DNA of 64,000 nt, taken from NCBI GenBank assembly GCA_014706295.1, contig JACSVZ010000008.1, positions 3,846,848 to 3,910,847 on the forward strand, in the 5' to 3' direction. Positions 58,873 through 64,000 of this stretch are shown in pieces. Every line of letters starts with the position of its first letter. Positions within the stretch are counted from its first letter, which is position 1. The translations under genes were made by a program, and so were the position numbers. The notes under the pieces were generated by a model. The model did not search any database. It was not told the DNA's origin and saw only the letters and a list, made by a program, of their open reading frames with translations. Origin of the DNA: Lycocorax pyrrhopterus obiensis. Lineage: Eukaryota; Chordata; Aves; Passeriformes; Paradisaeidae.

Positions 58873-60654
58873 CTTGCAGCCTTGTGCTTCTCAATTTGCT
58901 GGTGGTTCTCAATGCCTTGCTCCAAATCCAGGGGCTGCAAGAGAAAACCAACAGGATTGATGAGAAACATCTTCCATGCATTGCTGTTGTTCCAGAAACA
59001 AAAATCCAAACCCACCCTCAATGCCTGTTAAAGTGCAGGCACAACTCATTAAAAGCTGGATAATTGGAATATTTGCTATAACTTCGCTTTTGAACTGCAT
59101 TGTCAGTGTAGCAATATCAGGAGCAAAGAAAACAAACCTTGTCTTCTTATTTTTCTGGCAACAACAAGATTATGGATAAACAGACCACAAACCCTGGAGT
59201 CTGCCACTCCGCTCCAAAGCTGGCATGTGGCCACAGTTACACCCCTAGCTCTCACTCTCAGTCAAATAATGTTTGGAAAAGTTTTAACTCTGCTTACAAA
59301 AATTGGTTTTAACTTTATTTCGATAGCTACCCTGGAGGCCTGGTTACTCCTCTGAAGCAAAGAAAGGGCAGGTCTGCCACAGATGGTATTTCTGTCAAGG
59401 AAGGCACAGCTACTTCCCTCCCAGCATTCACTCACCTCAGTGAAACAAGGAAACATATGGAGGGAGACACTGAAAAACATTACAATGACTTTAGGTGATA
59501 CTGCTAAATTTTATCATAATCTTTTCATTTATGATATCAAGGATATAAAATCAGCAGGGATCTATAAAACCTTGGCATGTCCTCATGTATCAGCCAGACA
59601 ATTTTTTCTTTCTGTGTGCAATGTATTATGTGGGCATGATGAGAAAAGTTGGGAAAGATTAAACCAGTAAACCTATCAGACACAGACACGTCAAAATTGG
59701 TGTTGCTCATCATCCCACTCTGGGTTCCCTGCCAACTGCCAGCCTGGAATCACGAGTGGTGGTAACAGAGCTCAAAGGGAAGTGTGGGAATTTAGAGTGT
59801 AGAGAATATTTCTTTTGTTTGTTTTGAAGGGTTTTACTTTCTTGGATAACACTGTTTTTGACTTTCGTTTATGGAGAAAATTGCCTGCCTTCTGGGATGA
59901 AGTAGAATCTACACTGGTGTGAACTAGGTGATAGAATATTATGTAAGATTGTTACAAGGTGAAAAATTCAGAGTTCTGGGTTTGTTAATATAGTAAATAG
60001 ATAAAAAGCAAAAAACTTCAAAATGGAGGATTGTTGTTCTCCAGACCTTCTTCTTCTTCCTCTATTACTCCATATTCTGCAGTAGAAGTAGTTTGGGGTG
60101 ATTGGATAAAGAATTCCACAGTTCTTGCCTACGTGACAAAGTGATTTATTGAATATTGGTGGAAAAGTGAAAATATCTTTTGTTTTAAGTTTTCATTAGG
60201 TGATACATCTTTAAAAACACTGTGTAGTCTTGATAATTTGGCTTTCTCTTGCATTCTCTGCTTTGTGCTGTGTCTGGGTCATGTCAGTGACTCTGTTTCT
60301 CTGGTAAGACTTAATAAACAACTATCTGAAAGCAGAGAACGTGAAGGTCCCATTCATCTCTTGGACTTCTGGCAAAGATCCTAAAAAATCTCCCCCATCC
60401 AAGAAGGTATAATTAAGGCACGCAAAGTGTCAGGAAGGTGAAAAGAAGTGGGGAGGCATGATACTGGTCTTCAGAGATGCAAGAGGATACTGTGAAGGTG
60501 GAGAGAACAAGTGTTCCCTATAGCAGTGACTCTTACAGAAGCTGTATAGCAGAGGAGAGAGTGGAGTACTGGACTCGATCAGACAGGGAGGCAGCAGAAT
60601 CTTCCCACCAGGACAACTTTAAAACAATTTGAGAATATATGTCAGAAATCACTT

Positions 60655-60740
60655 GAGCAGCACTGGATCTGTCTTGGGACTGGAGGCTGGACAAAGTGAT
60701 CTTCCAAGGTCCCTTCTTCAATGAAACTTGCAATTTGTGA
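60655..60740 (+). mobile_element. Decayed CR1 3' end
   Basis: A weak sense match to a CR1 terminus: 'gagcagcactggatctg', 'ggaggctggacaaagtgatc', 'ttccaaggtcccttcttcaa'. It is old and lacks a clear octamer tail. Confidence 0.5.
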
Positions 60741-62254
60741 CAAACCCTTTATAAACTTTCAATTTCATAGTCATAACAACCCTTAAAAGCTGTCCTTTTC
60801 AGTTTGTGATAACTGACATCCAAATAATAAACCTAGGCTGGGAATTGGGTTTCTAGCCATCAGATGAGCCAATTTCTGGAACAGCCTTCTCTTCAGAGCA
60901 ACAATAACTCATTTTAAAGTGGAAGTTAATAAATGTATGCAGTAGGGTACAAACAGGTTCCTGCAATGCTGGCAGGACAGTTCTATCACCCAAGAGTTCA
61001 GTCCAGCACTGAAATCCCTCCAGAGAGCTATGCTGAAAGAGCACACTATATGTATCAAAATCATATTAAGCTAACCTCTCATATATTTGTCCCTATAGCA
61101 TCAAATCCCAATTGAGTGAAAATCAGTGGAAAAAGGCAAATGTCAAGGGATTACATCCACAGAAAATACCATTGTTGTACTTGATCTTCATTATAGAAAA
61201 TCAAAACATATTTGTATACAACTAAGCACACTGCTCTGGACCATGCTGTTGCATTATATAAATTTATGTTTAATTATCACTTCTGGCTCATCCTTCTGCT
61301 GCATCACTGAACTTTCCACCCCTGCCTACTCCTTTATTTTTCCATTCTCTCTCACAGAAAACCTCTGCCATTATTTACTCCCCTGCTGCCAAATCAACTT
61401 TTGGAATCCCAAAATATTTTCCAAATGCATTGCAGGTTATGTTTGCAGAATTCTGTGACACCCTAAATACAAGATGTTTCAAAACTCTGCTAACGTTGTC
61501 TCTGCCTTGCAACTCACATGGACCAGGGTGTACTGAGAAACAACAAATACAGCAGCGTGCTCTTGTCTTGCTTTGACTCCTATAGGAGGCAATTTTTAGT
61601 AGGAAGCCAAGCTATGGCACAGTCACATCAGGACCTGGACAAAGAAACATGCTGAGAAAACTCCTGTGGACCCGGACAAAGAAATCCCACAGACAGGGAT
61701 CTGGTTCCCTTGCGGGAAGAGGCACATGAGCTCAGCCCTGCCACACTCACCTGAACTGCAACCAACAGGTAAAGAGCTACACGTTGAGCACTGCTGTCCT
61801 AATTGTTCTCTTTTGATGACACAGCCAAGCCTCAAGGGCTTATCAGTTGAAAAGTCTACCCACACTCGTTCCCTCCCTGCCAGCTGATTCATCATCTCTA
61901 CGTTTCTCCTCACGAAGTGCAGCCTCCATTTAAAAATAAACCTGTGCCGTTCATGCAAAGTCCATCCTCGCTGAGCTACGAGGGCTGTGTCTATATCAGG
62001 CTGCCATGACATCAAGCTTGGGCAATTTAAAGCAATTATTTTCCCTGTCCCTTAATTGGTCACAGCACACTCCCACTCTGCCATGACTCCAACATCCCTG
62101 CGTTGCTATGGGGGATTGAGTAGCTACCGCATTTCATGGAGCTCTCTACAATATGACTGCAAGCAGGGCTTTCCTCTGTTGACTTTTGCCTTCTTCGGAG
62201 CCCAAGACAACCAGTGACATTTTCCTTCTGCCTCCTGGAAAAATACCTAAGAGT

Positions 62255-62615
62255 CCACCTTGGACTGGACCAGGTTGCTCCAAGCCACATCCAACCTGGC
62301 CTTGAACACTTCCAGGGATCCAGGGGCAGCCACAGCTTCTCTGGGCTACCTGTGCCAGGACCTCACCACCTTCACAGGGAAGAATTTAGGGAAGAGTTCC
62401 TTCATAACATCTGATATAAACCTCTCCTTTTTTAGATTTAAACCATTGTCCCTCATCCTGTCACTATCTGCCCATGTAAAAAGTCCCTCTCCCTCTTATT
62501 CACAGGCCCCATTGCAGTACTGAAAGGCTGCAATAAGGTCTCCCCAGAGCCTTTTAATGCCCAGGCTGAACATCCCCAGCTCTCCCATCCTGTCTCCTGA
62601 GCAGAGGGATGTGAA
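62255..62615 (-). mobile_element. CR1 LINE 3' fragment, minus orientation
   Basis: Antisense CR1 on the plus strand: 'ggactggaccaggttgctcc', 'catccaacctggccttgaac', 'acttccagggatccaggggc', 'cacagcttctctgggctacc', 'caccttcacagggaagaatt', 'ccctcatcctgtcactat', 'cccaggctgaacatccccag'. About 360 bp, one of the longer copies here. Confidence 0.9.
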
Positions 62616-62767
62616 TGCTGAAAGCCTGGCTGCAGAGAGATTTCTCAGTTTTCTGACAGTGTCTGTGTGAAAGCCTTGCTTTCTCACGGACGCTATGGGA
62701 AAACAGTTGGGAGATTTTGTAAACCATGGCATTGTTATGACACCAAGGAGAAAATATCTGAAGTAAG

Positions 62768-62985
62768 TGTTGTTGGGTTCAGCCAATCCCTCTGGGGGGT
62801 GCTTGGTCAGTGAACCAATAACCTTATGTCAGTCCAGCGTGCTAAGGTATATAAGCGAATTTGTAAATTGATAAAGGGTCGGTTTCTTCTCGTCCTAAAC
62901 CGTCCATGTCACTTTATTCCTCGGTCTCTGCTCACTAGTGACAGAGGGGCTCCAGCCCTCGGAGCATCTTGACTTCCAAACATTG
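62768..62985 (+). mobile_element. LTR-like segment, possible endogenous retrovirus remnant
   Basis: Begins TGTTGTTGGG and contains CCAAT-like (ACCAATAACC), TATA-like (GGTATATAAG, about 62847-62856) and poly(A)-signal-like (GATAAA) elements in the order and spacing of a compact LTR, followed by a T/C-rich stretch. The terminus at ...CCAAACA near 62982 is a guess. A stretch open for about 60 codons or more follows (from about 63023), but it is short, has no recognised retroviral motif and runs into the CpG island. No internal retroviral genes or second LTR are visible. Confidence 0.35.
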
Positions 62986-63937
62986 AGACAACTCGAACTC
63001 AGCAGTCAAAGACTGAAATAAAGGACATGCAGGACTATCAACACACCTGCACTTCCCTCATCTCCAGCTGAAGATCTATTAGAACAGTTAGGAGTTGACA
63101 AGGAACCCACAGACATTATACCTTGGAGCAGCTTAGGCTGCACATTCATTTACAAACGAAATATTTGTGGAAAATTGCGTAGAAGACCTAAAGCAGGTGC
63201 TCATTACCTGAACGAATTGCTAAGGCACCAAAGCACAAACACAGTGCTGTTCAGGGGGCAGGTAGGGTGTCTCCCGGACTCCAGAACCACACACACACAG
63301 AGCGCATTCCCAGGGAACGAAGCTTCCCGAGCACCCCGAAGCCCCGGGGGTCCCTGCAGAGGCAGCTCCCACTCACAAACAACAGCGGGCGACCCCCGCG
63401 GCGCCGCGCGGCTGCGAGGACAGGCCTCGGTATGGACCCACACCGAGTCTTCGGACCCCGCTAAGAGCTGCCGAGCTCGGGGGGACACCGCGGCCACCCC
63501 CGGAGCCCGCCCGAAGCCCCCTCAGGGCCCGCCCGCTCAGCGCCACTGCCCCGCCCACCGCACGCCTCGCCGTTGCCCGGACACCGCCGCCCCGCCCACC
63601 CCCCGCTGATTGGCCCCTGTGGCAGCCCGGGCTGGGGGAGGAGCGCGGTGATTGGCTGCGAGCCGCTTGATCGACGGGAGAGGGGCGGAGGGAGCAGCCG
63701 GGCCGCGCAGGCGCCCCGAGGCGCAGCGGAGTGTGTGTGTGGGGGTGTGGCCGCCGGCTTTCCCGCGCAAACGCTCCCCCCTCACACACCCCCCCGCCCT
63801 CAGCGAGCGCCGCCGCCGCGGAGGCTTCGCCCGCTGCCCGCCAAGGGGCGGCTGTGGCGGCGGCCGCACGGCCCCGGAACGGGAAGCGCTGCGGGGGCCG
63901 AGCGGAGGCAGCAAGCGAGGAAGAGCCGTCACCCCGT

Positions 63938-63953
63938 CCCCCCCCCCCCCCCC
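63938..63953. repeat. Poly(C) run of 16 bases
   Basis: Sixteen consecutive C on the plus strand. On the minus strand it is a G16 tract starting a few bases after the candidate exon 1 donor. Confidence 0.9.
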
Positions 63954-63960
63954 ACCTTAC

Positions 63961-64000
63961 CCGGGGCCGGCCTCGCGCGCGCCGCCGCTACCGCCTCGCG
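63961..64000 (-). other. MACROH2A2: Candidate non-coding first exon of MACROH2A2 (partial)
   Basis: On the minus strand, GGCCCCGG is followed by the strong donor GTAAGG (G at 63960) just inside the right edge. With the ATG exon's acceptor at 58935, this would give an untranslated first exon and an intron of about 5.0 kb. The exon's 5' end is outside the window. An alternative donor, GTGAGT near 63374, could serve a start close to the CCAAT boxes. Confidence 0.4.

Larger units (their letters stand above)
58935..63960 (-). other. MACROH2A2: MACROH2A2 intron 1, contents
   Basis: Putative intron between the non-coding first exon and the ATG exon. It holds two CR1 fragments, an LTR-like segment and, near its start, part of the promoter CpG island. 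A/T-rich and otherwise empty at 58935-60650 and 60740-62250. Confidence 0.5.
63380..64000. promoter_or_regulatory. MACROH2A2: MACROH2A2 CpG-island promoter region
   Basis: GC- and CpG-dense from about 63380 to the window edge. Two CCAAT boxes in minus orientation (ATTGG on the plus strand at 63609-63613 and 63651-63655) are 42 bp apart, four helical turns, a common NF-Y arrangement. Depending on which first exon is used, they are upstream of the start (start near 63550) or within intron 1 (exon ending at 63961). The island probably continues outside the window. Confidence 0.55.

Overview
This is a nuclear genome window from a bird. The evidence is a set of truncated CR1 LINE fragments of the avian type in both orientations, compact intron-containing vertebrate genes, CpG-island promoters, and proteins that match known vertebrate families residue for residue over long stretches. 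The species cannot be fixed from sequence reading alone. The gene set matches two parts of human 10q22.1.

Layout from left to right. (1) 1-4.8 kb: on the minus strand, intron 1 and the signal-peptide exon of a secretory gene. It has a TATA box and sits head-to-head with CHST3, so it is most probably PSAP (prosaposin). (2) 4.8-27.2 kb: a long non-coding interval with several CR1 fragments, a degenerate 40/80-bp minisatellite (17.8-18.26 kb), GGAA-type microsatellites, a very GC-rich island at 20.2-21.2 kb that is the best candidate for the CHST3 promoter and first exon, and about 690 bp of ACA/GACA-type satellite at 25.05-25.75 kb. (3) 27.25-28.83 kb: the two coding exons of CHST3 (chondroitin 6-O-sulfotransferase 1, 455 aa), followed by a probable 3'UTR and an unassigned CpG island near 30.1 kb. 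(4) 38.2-42.9 kb: complete AIFM2/FSP1 on the plus strand, 8 coding exons, 373 aa, with a CpG promoter and a poly(A) signal. (5) 43.8-64 kb: complete MACROH2A2 on the minus strand, 8 coding exons, 372 aa, convergent with AIFM2. Its 5' non-coding exon lies in the CpG island at the right edge.

The genes do not form a functional unit. They are a lysosomal sphingolipid activator precursor, a Golgi glycosaminoglycan sulfotransferase, a lipid-droplet/plasma-membrane CoQ reductase that suppresses ferroptosis, and a chromatin histone variant. The interest lies in their arrangement. In human, PSAP-CHST3 and AIFM2-MACROH2A2 are separate pairs more than 1 Mb apart, whereas here CHST3 and AIFM2 are neighbours about 9 kb apart. 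All exon boundaries were read by eye from GT/AG sites and reading-frame continuity; AIFM2 and MACROH2A2 each add up to the length of the human protein. I found no previously undescribed coding system. The most unusual material is the repeats, the orphan CpG island, the LTR-like segment beside the MACROH2A2 promoter and a few unexplained exon-like patches.
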